Shown: positions 18,006 to 27,531 of the stretch, one piece after another
How the letters are laid out: each line of letters begins with the position of its first letter
How positions within the stretch are numbered: the stretch's first letter is position 1
Origin: Nocardia vinacea
Lineage (GTDB): Bacteria; Actinomycetota; Actinomycetes; Mycobacteriales; Mycobacteriaceae
Reading direction: 5' to 3'
Length of the DNA: 64,000 bases
Assembly (NCBI RefSeq): GCF_035920345.1
Contig: NZ_CP109149.1
Span: 6,138,001 to 6,202,000 of the forward strand
Position numbers and translations under genes: made by a program
Notes under the pieces: generated by a model
Database searches by the model: none
What the model was told of the DNA's origin: nothing
The model's input: the letters and a program-made list of their open reading frames with translations, nothing else

Positions 18006-18838
18006 ATCGGCAGCGTCACCTCGGAAACGAACCCGTCGCGCACCCAGGCGACGAACTGATCCCACGCCCCCGTGACCAGCGCGATCCCGACCGCGACGAG
18101 TAATATGCCCCCGATGATCTGAATGGTGCGCGAATTGCGCCGCAGCCAACCGACCCCGCGCAACGCACTCGCCGACCCGAAGGCCAGGATCACGAACGGC
18201 AGCCCGAGGCCGAGGCAATAGGCGACGATCAGCGCGACGCCGCGCACGGCCGTCGTGCCCTCGGTCCCGGCCGAAACCGCCATCACCCCGGACAGCGTCG
18301 GCCCGAGGCACGGCGTCCAACCGAGCGCGAAGACCGCGCCGAGCAGCGGAGCGCCCAGAACACTGGTGAGCCTGCGCGGCTCCATCCGCGTATCGCGCTG
18401 CAACGCGGGGACCAGGCCGATGAACACCAGACCCATCAGGATGGTGACCACACCGCCGACCCGTTGCAGCAGTTCACGATTCACGTTCAAGGTCTGGATG
18501 ACGCCGAAAACCGTTGCGGTGGCGAGCACGAACACCACGGTGAAGCCCGCGACGAACAAACCGGCCGCACCGGCCACTCGGATCCGACCCGTCCGTGCCG
18601 CAGCCTGATCGACCGAAACCGCTGTGCCGCCAAGGCTTTTGGCCTGCATTGCGGTGGCGGGCGGCGCCTCGGCGCCGACCAGCCCGGCCAGATAGGACAG
18701 GTAACCCGGCACCAGCGGCACCACACACGGCGAGGCGAACGAGACCAGTCCGGCCAGTACGCATGCGCCGAGCGCCAATAACAGCGGCCCCGTCGCCGCC
18801 GTCTGCTGGAACGAATCACCTACTGCGGCAAGCACCAT
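18002..18838 (-). CDS. ccdA: Thiol-disulfide transmembrane carrier CcdA
   Basis: A 278-residue protein with six membrane segments that moves reducing power from cytoplasmic thioredoxin to extracytoplasmic thioredoxin-like proteins. Both reactive cysteines are present: SFASPCVVPLVPGYLSYL in the first segment and LGWTPCLGPTL in the fourth. It feeds the ResA-like lipoprotein encoded upstream. Its ATG overlaps the stop of a 69-codon upstream frame. Confidence 0.9.
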   Translation of the reverse strand: MVLAAVGDSFQQTAATGPLLLALGACVLAGLVSFASPCVVPLVPGYLSYLAGLVGAEAPPATAMQAKSLGGTAVSVDQAAARTGRIRVAGAAGLFVAGFTVVFVLATATVFGVIQTLNVNRELLQRVGGVVTILMGLVFIGLVPALQRDTRMEPRRLTSVLGAPLLGAVFALGWTPCLGPTLSGVMAVSAGTEGTTAVRGVALIVAYCLGLGLPFVILAFGSASALRGVGWLRRNSRTIQIIGGILLVAVGIALVTGAWDQFVAWVRDGFVSEVTLPI

Positions 18839-19047
18839 CAGTCGGTCTCCACCGGGGGTCGATCAGCACGCTCGGGCACCGGCGCCGATTCCGGGGCGAA
18901 GTCCATCATGGAATCGGCTGCGGCGCTGCGCGGTACGGCGGCAACGCCGACCCAGCGATCATCGACGGTCCAGACACCGCGAACGAGACGGGCGGCCTGC
19001 CGCGGGCGACAGGCACGCGGGCTACGAGTACGGCGATCGCGATTCAC
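18838..19047 (-). CDS. Small basic/acidic protein between resA and ccdA (69 aa)
   Basis: GTG 19047 has a good ribosome site (AGGAAAGG, 7 nt upstream), and the stop overlaps the ccdA ATG by ATGA, which together argue that the frame is translated. The protein is Arg-rich at the start and acidic with Pro at the end, with no domain or membrane segment that I recognise. Its main effect may be to couple ribosomes into ccdA. The gene could also be a Nocardia-specific assembly factor; there is no direct support. Confidence 0.45.
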   Translation of the reverse strand: MNRDRRTRSPRACRPRQAARLVRGVWTVDDRWVGVAAVPRSAAADSMMDFAPESAPVPERADRPPVETD

Positions 19048-19063
19048 GATTGCACCTTTCCTA

Positions 19064-19081
19064 CCGCTCGCTTTCGAGCGG
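19064..19081 (-). terminator. Hairpin between resA and the small coupled ORF
   Basis: CCGCTCG-CTTT-CGAGCGG forms a 7-bp stem just upstream of the ribosome site of the 69-codon frame. No T-run follows, so it may be an mRNA processing or attenuation hairpin rather than a terminator. Confidence 0.4.
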
Positions 19082-19119
19082 GACGTTATTACGACATGGG
19101 CCGAACGGCTTGTGCGGGG

Positions 19120-19743
19120 TCACTGCGAACCTTCCGCGGCAATGCGTTCGACAACTGGTTGGAGGTCTTCCGCCAAGAGCGAGCGGAGGAAGACAGCGGC
19201 GACCCGATGTTGCCGATCCAGCACCAGCGTGGTGGGAATGACACTGGTCGGGAAGTTGCCGCCGAGCGCGAGCAGGGTGCGCATGGACGGGTCGTAGACG
19301 GACGGATAACCGACCTTGTTGTCGACGACGAAGTCCTGTGCCTTGTCCTGCTGGAAATCACGGACATTGATGCCGAGAAAGACGACGCCCCTGTCCTTGG
19401 TTGCCTCGTAGACCTTTTCGAGCGCGGGCGCCTCGGCACGGCACGGCCCGCACCACTGCCCCCACAGATTGAGCACGACCACCTTGTCCGGGAAGTCGGC
19501 GACCGAGGTGGTCTTGCCCGAGGTCATCAGATCCGGCCCGGCGAGCTTGCCGATGGTGCCACGCGCGGCGGGCGGATCGTAAAAAATATCGGTTTTGCCA
19601 CCGGGCGAGACGAATTCGAACGTACCGCCGGAGGCCACCGCATCCTTCCCGGTCGAACAACCCGCGAGCGCGGCCACCAGAGCCACGCACGCGAGCAGGA
19701 CCGGCGCGAAACGCCGGGCCGACGGCCGGGAAGAAGTTCTCAT
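19120..19743 (-). CDS. resA: Thioredoxin-like lipoprotein (ResA/TlpA type)
   Basis: A 207-residue lipoprotein with lipobox LAGC (Cys29). The thioredoxin fold carries WCGPC (Cys98, Cys101) and the cis-Pro motif in SVIPTTLVLD. It should reduce the heme-binding cysteines of apocytochrome c outside the membrane, using electrons from CcdA. ATG 19743 overlaps the stop of the histidine phosphatase gene by ATGA. Confidence 0.88.
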   Translation of the reverse strand: MRTSSRPSARRFAPVLLACVALVAALAGCSTGKDAVASGGTFEFVSPGGKTDIFYDPPAARGTIGKLAGPDLMTSGKTTSVADFPDKVVVLNLWGQWCGPCRAEAPALEKVYEATKDRGVVFLGINVRDFQQDKAQDFVVDNKVGYPSVYDPSMRTLLALGGNFPTSVIPTTLVLDRQHRVAAVFLRSLLAEDLQPVVERIAAEGSQ

Positions 19744-20495
19744 GCGCCGTGCACCGTGGGATCCGAACCGCCTGCGGGCTCGGAGTAGACGATGTCGACG
19801 AGGGTGTCGCCCTGGTAGACCAGCGAGGTCAGCGAGGCGAGCGAGCACTGCCGGTGCCGCGGATCGTGCCAGAGTCGCTGGCCCTGCAGGAACCGCCGCA
19901 GCGTCCAGACCGGCAGCTGATGCGAGACCAGCACCGCCTCGTGTCCGGCCGCCTCGACCCTGGCCTTATTGACCGCGGCCAGCATGCGGTGCGCGATCTG
20001 CAGATACGGCTCGCCCCAGGACGGGGTGAACGGATCGCGCAGCTTCCACCAGTGCCTCGGCTTACGCAGCGCACCGTCGCCGACCGAAACCCGCAGGCCC
20101 TCGAAGGTATTACCGGCCTCGATCAGGTTCTCGTCGGCGCGCACGAGCAGCCCGTGCTGACGCGCGATCGGCTCGGCGGTCTCCTGCGCACGCTGCAGCG
20201 GCGAGGCGATCACCACCGCGATGTCGTGGTCGGCCAGCGACCGCGCCACCGCACCGGCCTGCGACCGACCGGTCACAGACAGGCTGAACCCGGGCAGGCG
20301 ACCGTAGAGAATGCCCTTCGGGTTGTGCACCTCGCCGTGCCGCAGCACGTGCACGATGGTCTCGGCGGTGTCGTCCTCGACGGCGTCGACCGGCGCAGCG
20401 GCATCGGACTCGTCGACGAGGGCGGCCGTTTCCGCGCTGTCGACAGGGGTATCTGGTAGTTCGCGCATTTCTGAATCTGGCTGGTCGGAACTCAC
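19740..20495 (-). CDS. Histidine phosphatase (phosphoglycerate mutase-like)
   Basis: A 251-residue protein of the histidine phosphatase superfamily, with the catalytic motif [10 protein letters not shown] instead of the RHGE-x-x-WN of true mutases, and a late His in [10 protein letters not shown]. The first 45 residues are an acidic, low-complexity leader. It is more likely a phosphatase than glycolytic mutase, which is encoded at 50674-51411. GTG 20495 overlaps the hemL stop. Its place between hemL and resA is conserved in mycobacteria (recalled: Rv0525), with no known substrate. Confidence 0.75.
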   Translation of the reverse strand: MSSDQPDSEMRELPDTPVDSAETAALVDESDAAAPVDAVEDDTAETIVHVLRHGEVHNPKGILYGRLPGFSLSVTGRSQAGAVARSLADHDIAVVIASPLQRAQETAEPIARQHGLLVRADENLIEAGNTFEGLRVSVGDGALRKPRHWWKLRDPFTPSWGEPYLQIAHRMLAAVNKARVEAAGHEAVLVSHQLPVWTLRRFLQGQRLWHDPRHRQCSLASLTSLVYQGDTLVDIVYSEPAGGSDPTVHGA

Positions 20496-21829
20496 GCGCG
20501 GGATCCTTCGGGGGTGGCGGCCGCGGCCGCATGTGCGGCGGCGGGCAGGGCGGCGGCGATACGGTCGAATGCGTCCTCGTCGAGCGCCGCGGAGACGAAC
20601 CATGCTTCGAACGCGCTCGGCGGCGCGTACACACCGCCGTCGAGCAGCGCGTGGAAGAAAGCGGGAAAACGCCAGGTCTGGCTGGCTTTGGCGGCGGCGT
20701 AGTCGGTGACCGGACGGTCGGCGAAGAACACGCTCACCATATTGCCCGCGAACTGGACCTGATGCTCGACCCCCGCGGCCCCGAGTGCCTCGGTGAACAA
20801 GCCGCCCAGGCGCTCGGCATTGCGATCGAGTGCGGCGTACACCGCGTCGTCGGCCGCACGCAGCGAGGCGAGGCCGGCGGCGACGGCAACCGGGTTCCCG
20901 GACAGGGTGCCCGCCTGATACACCGGACCAAGCGGCGCAAGGTGATTCATGATCTCGGCGCGACCGCCGAACGCTGCGGCAGGCAGACCACCGCTCATCA
21001 CCTTGCCGAAGGTGTAGAGGTCACCGGCGACACCGTCGCGGCCGAACCAACCAGACCGGCTCACCCGGAATCCGGTCATCACTTCGTCCATGATCAGCAG
21101 CGCGCCGTCGTCGGCGGTCAGCTTGCGCAGGCCCTCGTTGAAACCGGGCAGCGGCGCGACCGCACCCATATTGCCCGCGGCCGCCTCGGTGATCACACAC
21201 GCGATTTCACCAGGATGCGCGGCGAAGGCGGCGGCAACGGCCTCGATGTCGTTGTACGGCAGCACGATGGTGTCGCCCGCCTGCGCGCCGGTGACACCGG
21301 GCGAGGTCGGCAGGCCGAGGGTCGCGACGCCGGATCCGGCGTCGGCAAGGAGGGCGTCCACATGGCCGTGGTAGCAACCCGAGAATTTGATGATCTTGGC
21401 GCGACCGGTGTAGCCACGGGCCAGCCGGACCGCGCTCATGGTGGCCTCGGTGCCGGAGTTGACCAGGCGGACCCGGTCCACCGGCGCCATCCGCTCGGCA
21501 ATCAGCTCGGCGAGTTCGATCTCGCCTTCGGTCGGCGCGCCGAAGGACAGTCCGCCGACGGCCGCGCGCCGCACCGCCTCGACCACCTCGGGATGCGCGT
21601 GGCCGAGAATCATCGGACCCCACGAACACACCAGGTCGACATACTCGTTCCCGTCGACATCGATGAGCGTGTAGCCCTTGGCCGATGCGATGAATCGCGG
21701 TGTGCCGCCGACGGACTTGAAGGCCCGCACCGGCGAATTCACACCACCCGGAATCACCGAAGCGGCCCGGTCGAAGAGCTGAGCCGAGACCGGCACCGAT
21801 GCCCTGGTCACGCGCGGAGAAGAACTCAC
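20492..21829 (-). CDS. hemL: Glutamate-1-semialdehyde 2,1-aminomutase
   Basis: HemL converts glutamate-1-semialdehyde to 5-aminolevulinate with PLP/PMP. The 445-residue protein has the class III aminotransferase pattern: [15 protein letters not shown] near the start, the PLP contacts [25 protein letters not shown], and the Schiff-base Lys in [11 protein letters not shown]. It completes the C5 pathway with HemA at 30.6 kb. GTG 21829 is chosen because the region before it lacks conservation. Confidence 0.92.
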   Translation of the reverse strand: MSSSPRVTRASVPVSAQLFDRAASVIPGGVNSPVRAFKSVGGTPRFIASAKGYTLIDVDGNEYVDLVCSWGPMILGHAHPEVVEAVRRAAVGGLSFGAPTEGEIELAELIAERMAPVDRVRLVNSGTEATMSAVRLARGYTGRAKIIKFSGCYHGHVDALLADAGSGVATLGLPTSPGVTGAQAGDTIVLPYNDIEAVAAAFAAHPGEIACVITEAAAGNMGAVAPLPGFNEGLRKLTADDGALLIMDEVMTGFRVSRSGWFGRDGVAGDLYTFGKVMSGGLPAAAFGGRAEIMNHLAPLGPVYQAGTLSGNPVAVAAGLASLRAADDAVYAALDRNAERLGGLFTEALGAAGVEHQVQFAGNMVSVFFADRPVTDYAAAKASQTWRFPAFFHALLDGGVYAPPSAFEAWFVSAALDEDAFDRIAAALPAAAHAAAAATPEGSRA

Positions 21830-22019
21830 GACGTCCAGTGTCTCAGCCCGATTGGAACGAGTCGACGACAGGGTGTAGTCGAGTGACGCAGACCGCAGGC
21901 GCCGCAGTCCCGCCGGCGCAACACGCCGATCATGGTTGCGGCCGATATCGGTCGCCGACCGATTACTGATGCGTAATCTCGGTGCGTCGTCGCACCATCT
22001 AGCCCATCGGGAGGGTCCA

Positions 22020-22400
22020 ATGCGGTTTGCCGTCATCAGCGCCACGATCTTTGCCGCGCTCGCCGCCGCCGTCACCTTCGGCACCGGGACCGCAGCCGCC
22101 GCGGATCCGGTCAGTCAGCCTGACCGGGTCGGGCTGCATCTGGATCACGCGGAGACCGCGGCCCTAGGCGGCGGACCACTGCCCGCGTTGGTCACCATGG
22201 TGGTGCCGCTCAACCGGATCGGCGCCGGACTGAAGAGCGACACCGAGATCCACCGCGACGAGAACGGCGGAGTGCACGCCTCATTGCGCCAGGTCATCAT
22301 GGAGGCGGCCAGTCATCCCGACGGCACCGTCACCGTGTACCTCAACGCGCCGGGCACGAGGGACGGCCGCACGCTGGACATTTACCAGAACTGGAACTAG
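22020..22400 (+). CDS. Secreted protein of unknown function (126 aa)
   Basis: A Sec signal peptide (residues 1-27, ending AAAA-DP) is followed by a 100-residue mature domain with no cysteine. GGGAGGG upstream of ATG 22020 is a good ribosome site. No family is recognised. It diverges from hemL and converges on another small secreted protein. Confidence 0.6.
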   Translation: MRFAVISATIFAALAAAVTFGTGTAAAADPVSQPDRVGLHLDHAETAALGGGPLPALVTMVVPLNRIGAGLKSDTEIHRDENGGVHASLRQVIMEAASHPDGTVTVYLNAPGTRDGRTLDIYQNWN

Positions 22401-22429
22401 GGCCACGGCAGCCACCGGAGTGGGTGAAC

Positions 22430-22675
22430 TCAGGTGTACATGCACGGCACCGAGGCCGAGATGGTGTGCAGCTGGCACATGAAGTTGTTGTACACACCCG
22501 CCGAACCCGAATCGGGCACGAAGATCGGCGCGGGCTGGGCCACCTCGGTCTGAGTGTCGGTCTGGGCGGCGGGCTCCAGCAGCAGTCCCGGCGCGGCCCA
22601 TGCGGGCGCCGCACCGATCGCGGCTGCCACAACGACCGCAGCGCACACTTTCCCGGCAAAACGAATCACAAGCAT
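22430..22675 (-). CDS. Small secreted protein with a C-terminal disulfide pair (81 aa)
   Basis: Signal peptide residues 1-27 (VCAAVVVAAAIGAAPAWA), then a short mature region with two cysteines, NFMCQLHTISASVPCMYT. This tail pattern is common in small Nocardia exported proteins of unknown role. ATG 22675 is preceded by GGGAGAA at a suitable distance. Confidence 0.6.
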   Translation of the reverse strand: MLVIRFAGKVCAAVVVAAAIGAAPAWAAPGLLLEPAAQTDTQTEVAQPAPIFVPDSGSAGVYNNFMCQLHTISASVPCMYT

Positions 22676-22842
22676 TTCTCCCAGTCGACACAATTCGGAT
22701 CCCGGCCGAAAGCATAACGGCCACAACAGTATTCACTGAATGCCGACCGTTGCACCTCGCGGCGCGGCACTTGCACGCTAGTGCAGTCGCCGCCGATGCG
22801 CCAGGGCACGTCCCGGATCGCCGTTGCGCCCGAGGTGCGGTG

Positions 22843-22950
22843 CTACGAGGTTGCGCCCAAGCAGAACCCGACGAAACCGGTGGTCAGCAGACAGGCCAAC
22901 GGGACCGGCAGCAGATTCAGCAGCGAGAACGATGGAATTATCGGCATCAT
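22843..22950 (-). CDS. Tiny hydrophobic protein (35 aa)
   Basis: The frame MMPIIPSFSLLN followed by two short hydrophobic runs (LLPVPLACLLTTGFVGFCLG) could form one membrane helix. A GGGAG lies 10 nt before the first ATG. There is no homology evidence; the case rests on composition and a possible ribosome site. Confidence 0.35.
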   Translation of the reverse strand: MMPIIPSFSLLNLLPVPLACLLTTGFVGFCLGATS

Positions 22951-23021
22951 GCCTACGATGCTCCCGCGCAATTCGCGACCCAACAGCCGAGGCGATGCCG
23001 ATCGCCGGTGATTGCCCTCGT

Positions 23022-23288
23022 TCAGCGCGAGCGCGCGGCACGCACCGTGCGCGCGACGGCATCGATCGCGAGCACCCCGGCCGCCACGACCAGGAAAGCG
23101 GCGAGCACCAACCACGGAGCGCTGTAGCGGGTGGAATCGAAGCCGGGCACGTCGCCCGACGGCGCGAAGGCGGTGGTGATCAGCCCATTGCGCCAGCTCA
23201 CCACCGCGAGGACCGCGCAGCCGAGCGCGAGTGTCAACTCGACCAATGCCGGAAGCATCCGGTCACCGAGCGCAATCAAGCGCGTCAA
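23022..23288 (-). CDS. Two-helix membrane protein (88 aa)
   Basis: TTG 23288 overlaps the stop of the upstream gene (TTGA), giving a coupled start; an ATG ten codons later is an alternative. Two hydrophobic segments (LVELTLALGCAVLAVVSW and PWLVLAAFLVVAAGVLAI) flank a polar loop. Position and size fit M. tuberculosis Rv0514 (recalled), function unknown. Confidence 0.6.
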   Translation of the reverse strand: MTRLIALGDRMLPALVELTLALGCAVLAVVSWRNGLITTAFAPSGDVPGFDSTRYSAPWLVLAAFLVVAAGVLAIDAVARTVRAARSR

Positions 23289-23821
23289 CGATCCACTCCG
23301 TTCTCGCTGTCTTCGGTTTCCTCGGTCCGCGTCGGCAGGTCGGCATCGGTCCCACCGAGCGCTTCGGTGAGCGCGGCCCGCAGTCCGCGGTGATTCTTCG
23401 CCCACGCCTGCACCAATTCACCACCGACGAGCCGCAGCCCGATGCCCCTGCGCCGGCGTGGCAACCCGCTCAATTCGCCGAGCGAGCGCGCCGATTCCCA
23501 ATCCTCATCATCCCAGGAGTCCTCGTCCCGCTCGGGCAGCACCGCAGCGATGACCGCCAGCGGCAGGGTCTCGGTGCCCTCGCGCAGCGTGTCGGGGGTC
23601 AGCTCGACGCTCACATGCCGCTGCCCCGCGATCACCTGCAGCACAACGAAACCCGCGATCAGCGCCGCACAGAAAATGAGGGCGAACCAGTGCACCTGAT
23701 CAGCGGTCACCAATTCCAGAATCAGCACGATCAGACACAGCAACGGCCCGTAGGCCACCGAACGCCAGCGCGCGCCCGGTTCGGCGAACAGGATGGTCGC
23801 GCCATCCGCGGAATCCGTCAC
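23285..23821 (-). CDS. Membrane protein with cytoplasmic beta domain (178 aa)
   Basis: Two adjacent hydrophobic segments (about residues 22-60) precede a cytoplasmic domain with HVSVELTPDTLREGTETLPL and an acidic EDSWDDEDWES stretch. Order and size match M. tuberculosis Rv0513 (recalled), a conserved protein of unknown function beside hemB. A copy of the palindromic repeat S ends 14 bp upstream of its ATG. Confidence 0.65.
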   Translation of the reverse strand: MTDSADGATILFAEPGARWRSVAYGPLLCLIVLILELVTADQVHWFALIFCAALIAGFVVLQVIAGQRHVSVELTPDTLREGTETLPLAVIAAVLPERDEDSWDDEDWESARSLGELSGLPRRRRGIGLRLVGGELVQAWAKNHRGLRAALTEALGGTDADLPTRTEETEDSENGVDR

Positions 23822-23834
23822 ACCATGCTCCCGG

Positions 23835-23865
23835 CCGCTAGCGACTGCTTGCAGGTCGCTCGAAA
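23835..23865. repeat. Palindromic repeat S, copy 1
   Basis: Core CCGCTAGCGACTGCTTGCAG continues GTCGCTCGAAA. Arms AGCGAC and GTCGCT pair around a 9-nt loop. Two further copies are at 27562 and 27898. This copy lies just upstream of a gene start on the minus strand. Confidence 0.7.
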
Positions 23866-23909
23866 GGGCCAGCCGAGCCCGGCGACGGGAATCGACATCC
23901 GGTCCCGGA

Positions 23910-24029
23910 TCAGCCGACCGCGCCGGGCAGTATCAGCAGCGCGACGGTGACCAACGCGAACAGGATCAGCAGGCTCAGTACAAGCAGATCTCTTCGAATG
24001 CTCTGCGGCTGTTGGATCACCACTCGCAT
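23910..24029 (-). CDS. Tiny single-pass membrane protein (39 aa)
   Basis: A clear GGAGG 5 nt before ATG 24029 supports translation. The 39 residues are a polar N-terminus (MRVVIQQPQSIRRD) followed by one strong membrane helix (LLVLSLLILFALVTVALLIL). It resembles small regulatory membrane peptides in design only; no family is recognised. A CTTAC-N5-GTAAG dyad lies about 40 bp upstream. Confidence 0.6.
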   Translation of the reverse strand: MRVVIQQPQSIRRDLLVLSLLILFALVTVALLILPGAVG

Positions 24030-24067
24030 CGATGCCTCCGATCTCCCGGGGCCATCTGGTCGACGTA

Positions 24068-24082
24068 CTTACAAAACGTAAG
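24068..24082. promoter_or_regulatory. Dyad CTTAC-AAAAC-GTAAG
   Basis: A perfect 5-bp inverted repeat of the type bound by TetR-family repressors lies between the 39-aa gene and the proline-rich membrane protein gene. Confidence 0.35.
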
Positions 24083-24186
24083 ACAACGTGTAACAAATGA
24101 CTTCCGGTTCCCATGTCCTCTGTGACAACCCTCACGATACATGCTGCCGATTTCTTGACAAACTCGCGGACGGCTCCAGCCTTCGT

Positions 24187-25173
24187 TCACCTGCGATTCA
24201 TCTGGAAGTACCCGGTCGAGTCCGGACGGTGACTCAGATACACCGCACCCGCCGCCAGCACGCCCTGCACGATCGCCGCCGCACCGGCCACCAGCGAGGC
24301 CGCTCCGGTTACCGCTTCCAGCGCGAACAGTGTGCCGACCGCGACCAGCACCAACCAGACCCCCACAGCAGTCAAAAGCGTCCGCGCCCAAAGCTTTCCG
24401 CGCACGAGCTGATGCACGAACAGCAAGGCGAACGCCGCCAGCGCCAACCCGATCACCACAGCCACAACGAAGGCCAACGAGACCATCAGCTCCGCATCGG
24501 CCATCGTGAAATTCGGATCGCCGACGTGCACCTGGTCGAACATCTTCTGCGCGAAATCCTTGCGCTGCTGAAACGCCGCGACAACCGAGCCGATCATCTG
24601 CAGAATGCCGAATCCGATTACGCCCCACCACAATTGCCGCGCCGTGCGAAGATCCTCCGGCGGTTCGGGCCGCGGCCGCGGCACGACAACGGGCCCACGG
24701 GGGTACGGTCCTGGTGGATACATCCCGGGCGGATACGGCATCGGTGGATACGCCCCCGGCGGAATCGCGCCCTGCGGATACGGTCCGGGCGGAATCGGCC
24801 CGGGCGCATGCGCTGCCGCTGGACTCGGACCGTGCGAATGCACTTCTGCGGGACTCGAGCCGTGCGGATTCGACTCAGCGGTCCCGGGCGCCTCCGCCCC
24901 CTGTGACCAGGTCTCCGCCGACTCAGCCCCCTGCGGCCCAGGCGGATACGCCTCGGTTGGATGCACGTCCTCGGGCAGTGGCGCGGGATTCGGTCCCGGA
25001 GCATCCGCCCCCTGTGGATTCGACCCGAGCGACTCCGTCCCGTCCGACTCGCGATGCGCCGAATCCGAACCGCCCGGCTCGGAGGATGACTGCGGTGTCG
25101 CCGATTCCGACTCGAACGACTTCGGACTGCCGGACTCCGAACCCGGCGCCTCGGGTCTGGGCGGATTCGTCAC
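24187..25173 (-). CDS. Proline-rich N-terminus plus four-helix membrane protein
   Basis: GTG 25173 overlaps the hemB stop (GTGA). About 190 residues of Ser/Glu/Pro/Gly low complexity include tandem YPPG-type units ([19 protein letters not shown]) and end in basic [10 protein letters not shown]. Four hydrophobic segments follow, with a cytoplasmic [15 protein letters not shown] loop after the first. This architecture is common in actinobacterial membrane proteins of unknown role; the proline tail may bind WW/SH3-like or condensate partners. Confidence 0.65.
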   Translation of the reverse strand: MTNPPRPEAPGSESGSPKSFESESATPQSSSEPGGSDSAHRESDGTESLGSNPQGADAPGPNPAPLPEDVHPTEAYPPGPQGAESAETWSQGAEAPGTAESNPHGSSPAEVHSHGPSPAAAHAPGPIPPGPYPQGAIPPGAYPPMPYPPGMYPPGPYPRGPVVVPRPRPEPPEDLRTARQLWWGVIGFGILQMIGSVVAAFQQRKDFAQKMFDQVHVGDPNFTMADAELMVSLAFVVAVVIGLALAAFALLFVHQLVRGKLWARTLLTAVGVWLVLVAVGTLFALEAVTGAASLVAGAAAIVQGVLAAGAVYLSHRPDSTGYFQMNRR

Positions 25174-26147
25174 GACAGCCAGTGCGCGGCCTCGGTCGCC
25201 CAATAGGTGAGCACCATATCCGCGCCGGCCCGGCGGATGCCGATGAGCGATTCCAGGATGGCGGCGCGGCGGTCGATCCAGCCGCGCTGGGCGGCCGCGG
25301 TGATCATCGCGTATTCGCCCGAGATCTGATACGCGGCCACCGGCACCGTCGATTGGTCGGCGACATCGCGCAGGATGTCCAGATACGACATCGCCGGCTT
25401 GACCATCACGATGTCCGCGCCCTCGGCCAGATCCAGTTGCAGTTCCCGGATCGCCTCGCGGCGGTTCGCCGGATCCTGCTGATAACTGCGCCGATCCCCT
25501 TCCAGCGAGGAGGCGACCGCCTCGCGGAACGGACCGTAGAACGCCGAGGCGTACTTCGCCGCGTAGGCGAGGATGCCGGTATCGGTGCGCCCGACCGCGT
25601 CCAGTCCGCGCCGGATCGCGCCGACCTGACCGTCCATCATGCCGCTGGTACCGAGCAGATCCGCACCGGCTTCGGCTTGCGCGAGCGCCATCTCCACGTA
25701 ACGGTGCAGGGTGGCGTCGTTATCGACGGCGCCGTCCGCGGACAGTACGCCGCAGTGCCCGTGATCGGTGAATTCGTCAAGACAGGTATCGGCCATGACC
25801 ACCGTCGAATCGCCGACCTCGTCGGCGAGCGCGCGCAGACCCCGGTTGAGAATGCCGTCGGGATCGCTGGCCTTGCTGCCGGTCGCATCCTTGTCCTCGG
25901 GCCGCGGCACACCGAAGAGCATGAGCCCGCCCACACCCGCGGTGACCGCCTCGACCGCCGCCTTGCGCAGCGAATCCATCGAATGCTGCAGCACGCCCGG
26001 CATCGAGCTGATCTCGCGCGGCTCGTCGAGTCCGTCGGCAACGAACATCGGCAGCACCAATTGCCGTGGCTCGAGAGTTGTTTCGGCCACGAGACGACGT
26101 AGTGCGGGGGTACGGCGCAACCGCCGCGGGCGGTCCAATCCGGTCAT
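25170..26147 (-). CDS. hemB: Porphobilinogen synthase (5-aminolevulinate dehydratase)
   Basis: HemB condenses two 5-aminolevulinates to porphobilinogen. The 325-residue protein has the Schiff-base lysines in [14 protein letters not shown] and [11 protein letters not shown]. The metal-site segment reads [15 protein letters not shown]: two of the three zinc-ligand cysteines are present and one is Asp, an intermediate between zinc and magnesium types. ATG 26147 follows a TATCGT -10 element by 6 nt, so the mRNA is probably leaderless. Confidence 0.93.
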   Translation of the reverse strand: MTGLDRPRRLRRTPALRRLVAETTLEPRQLVLPMFVADGLDEPREISSMPGVLQHSMDSLRKAAVEAVTAGVGGLMLFGVPRPEDKDATGSKASDPDGILNRGLRALADEVGDSTVVMADTCLDEFTDHGHCGVLSADGAVDNDATLHRYVEMALAQAEAGADLLGTSGMMDGQVGAIRRGLDAVGRTDTGILAYAAKYASAFYGPFREAVASSLEGDRRSYQQDPANRREAIRELQLDLAEGADIVMVKPAMSYLDILRDVADQSTVPVAAYQISGEYAMITAAAQRGWIDRRAAILESLIGIRRAGADMVLTYWATEAAHWLS

Positions 26148-26153
26148 AACCGC

Positions 26154-26159
26154 ACGATA
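26154..26159 (-). promoter_or_regulatory. -10 element TATCGT of hemB
   Basis: On the minus strand TATCGT is followed by 6 nt and the hemB ATG. Confidence 0.5.
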
Positions 26160-26371
26160 CGCCCGGCCAGAATGCGAGTCACAAGCGGCGGGTGCGCCAA
26201 TGGATCAGCGGGCCGGGAATCCCGGCGGCATCTGCATCTATCCGCCGCCGACGGGCCGCCGCCGACCAATACCGTCGAACCTGCCATATATCCGAGGTCG
26301 TCACCGCACAGCGCAAGGATCGCGCGGGCCACACCACGTCATCCCGTTAAGGATGTCTCGAGGATTCGATA

Positions 26372-26414
26372 AGCCCGCTGCGCGACACTGCGGGCTCCCC
26401 GGCGGTCGCCGGGG
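26372..26414 (+). terminator. Two tandem GC hairpins in the hemB/TPR divergent gap
   Basis: AGCCCGC/GCGGGCT (26372-26396) and CCCCGGCG/CGCCGGGG (26397-26414, then ATTTA) are adjacent hairpins 80 bp before the TPR gene. In a divergent region they could form an attenuator in the leader of the TPR gene. The remainder of 26160-26371 shows nothing supportable. Confidence 0.4.
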
Positions 26415-26492
26415 ATTTACCGGCGCTCGAGGAGTGCGGTGCGAGGGGCGGATGATGGTGGGGAGTGGCCGGTCTTGTTCCAGGAGTACGCG

Positions 26493-27305
26493 ATGACCGA
26501 ATTCTCGACGCCACCGCGGCGACGCACCGATTGGGAAGGTCTGCGGAGACTGGCGCGTGGCGGGGATCCGGGCGTGATCGTGCAGTTGGCGCAGCGGTTA
26601 TCGGAGGCGGGGGAAACGACCGAGGCCGAGCAGTGGTTCCGCCGCGCCGCCGCCCGAGGCAGCGGACCGGCCATGGCAGGCCTCGGCGCATTGCTCGCGG
26701 CCGATGGTCGGATCTCGGATGCGATTCGATGGCTGGAGTTCGCGATCGCGGCCGGTTGCCCGGGGGCGGATCAGCAATTGGGCACGTTGTATCTGGAGCG
26801 CGGAAATCTCGACGCCGCCGAGTTGTGGTTCCTGCCCGCGGCCGAGGACGGGCTGCCGGAAGCGCTGTGCAATATGGGGGTAGTCGCGAGTCGTCGCGGT
26901 GTCGACAATGAGGCGCGGCATTGGTACGAGCGGGCGGTGCGCGCCGGAAGCCCAACGGCCATGCGCACTCTCGGCGTATATCTGGCGCGCGACGGCGAAA
27001 TCGAAAGAGCGATCACGCTGCTGACCGACGCGGTCCGGCGCGGTCGCGACGACGCCATGGCCGTACTCGGCGCGATCTTCCTCGACCACGGCGATCGGGT
27101 CGAGGGCGAGCGGTGGTTGCGTCGCGGCGCTGATGCGGGAGATGCTGATTCGATGTTCCAGCTCGCGCGATTCCTGCGAGAGCAACCTGTGCAGACGGCG
27201 AGTCCCGCGGCAAAAGTCCAGGCGCACAAGGACGCCCGCTACTGGCTCGAGCGCGCCGCAATCCTGCGCCACCCCCAAGCGCTCGAACTCCTACACGGAC
27301 TCTGA
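26493..27305 (+). CDS. Sel1/TPR-repeat protein
   Basis: AGGAG upstream supports ATG 26493. The 270 residues are made of about seven helical repeats of the Sel1 type (A-x-x-x-L-G-x-x-x-x-x-x-G-x-x-x-x-A-x-x-W-x-x-x-A), for example ALCNMGVVASRRG, then ARHWYERAVRAG. Sel1/TPR arrays mediate protein contacts; partners are unknown. There is no signal peptide, so it is cytoplasmic. Confidence 0.75.
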   Translation: MTEFSTPPRRRTDWEGLRRLARGGDPGVIVQLAQRLSEAGETTEAEQWFRRAAARGSGPAMAGLGALLAADGRISDAIRWLEFAIAAGCPGADQQLGTLYLERGNLDAAELWFLPAAEDGLPEALCNMGVVASRRGVDNEARHWYERAVRAGSPTAMRTLGVYLARDGEIERAITLLTDAVRRGRDDAMAVLGAIFLDHGDRVEGERWLRRGADAGDADSMFQLARFLREQPVQTASPAAKVQAHKDARYWLERAAILRHPQALELLHGL

Positions 27306-27355
27306 AACGCACACCCGCGAATAGATCATCCGCCCGGATACCCGGTCTCACGGCC

Positions 27356-27397
27356 GGGCACCCGTACCCAAGCCCTCGGTTCGAACTCGGGGTGCCC
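27356..27397 (+). terminator. Hairpin after the Sel1/TPR gene
   Basis: GGGCACCC (27356-27363) pairs with GGGTGCCC (27390-27397) 51 bp past the stop; no T-run. Confidence 0.35.
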
Positions 27398-27531
27398 AGA
27401 TCACCGCGCGGTTCGCCGCAGCGCACGAAAGCCCTTGTGAGCGGGCGTTTTTGTCGGTGGGCAGGAGTAAAATCGAAGGCGTGTTCGAGGGAATCGCTCC
27501 GGGTTCCCGATCGCGACGGGAGGACGCCACC

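Noticed and set aside
27370..27397. T-arm-like CTCGGTTCGAACTCGG
   Set aside because: The stem does not pair as a T-arm and no acceptor stem is found; part of a GGGCACCC hairpin.
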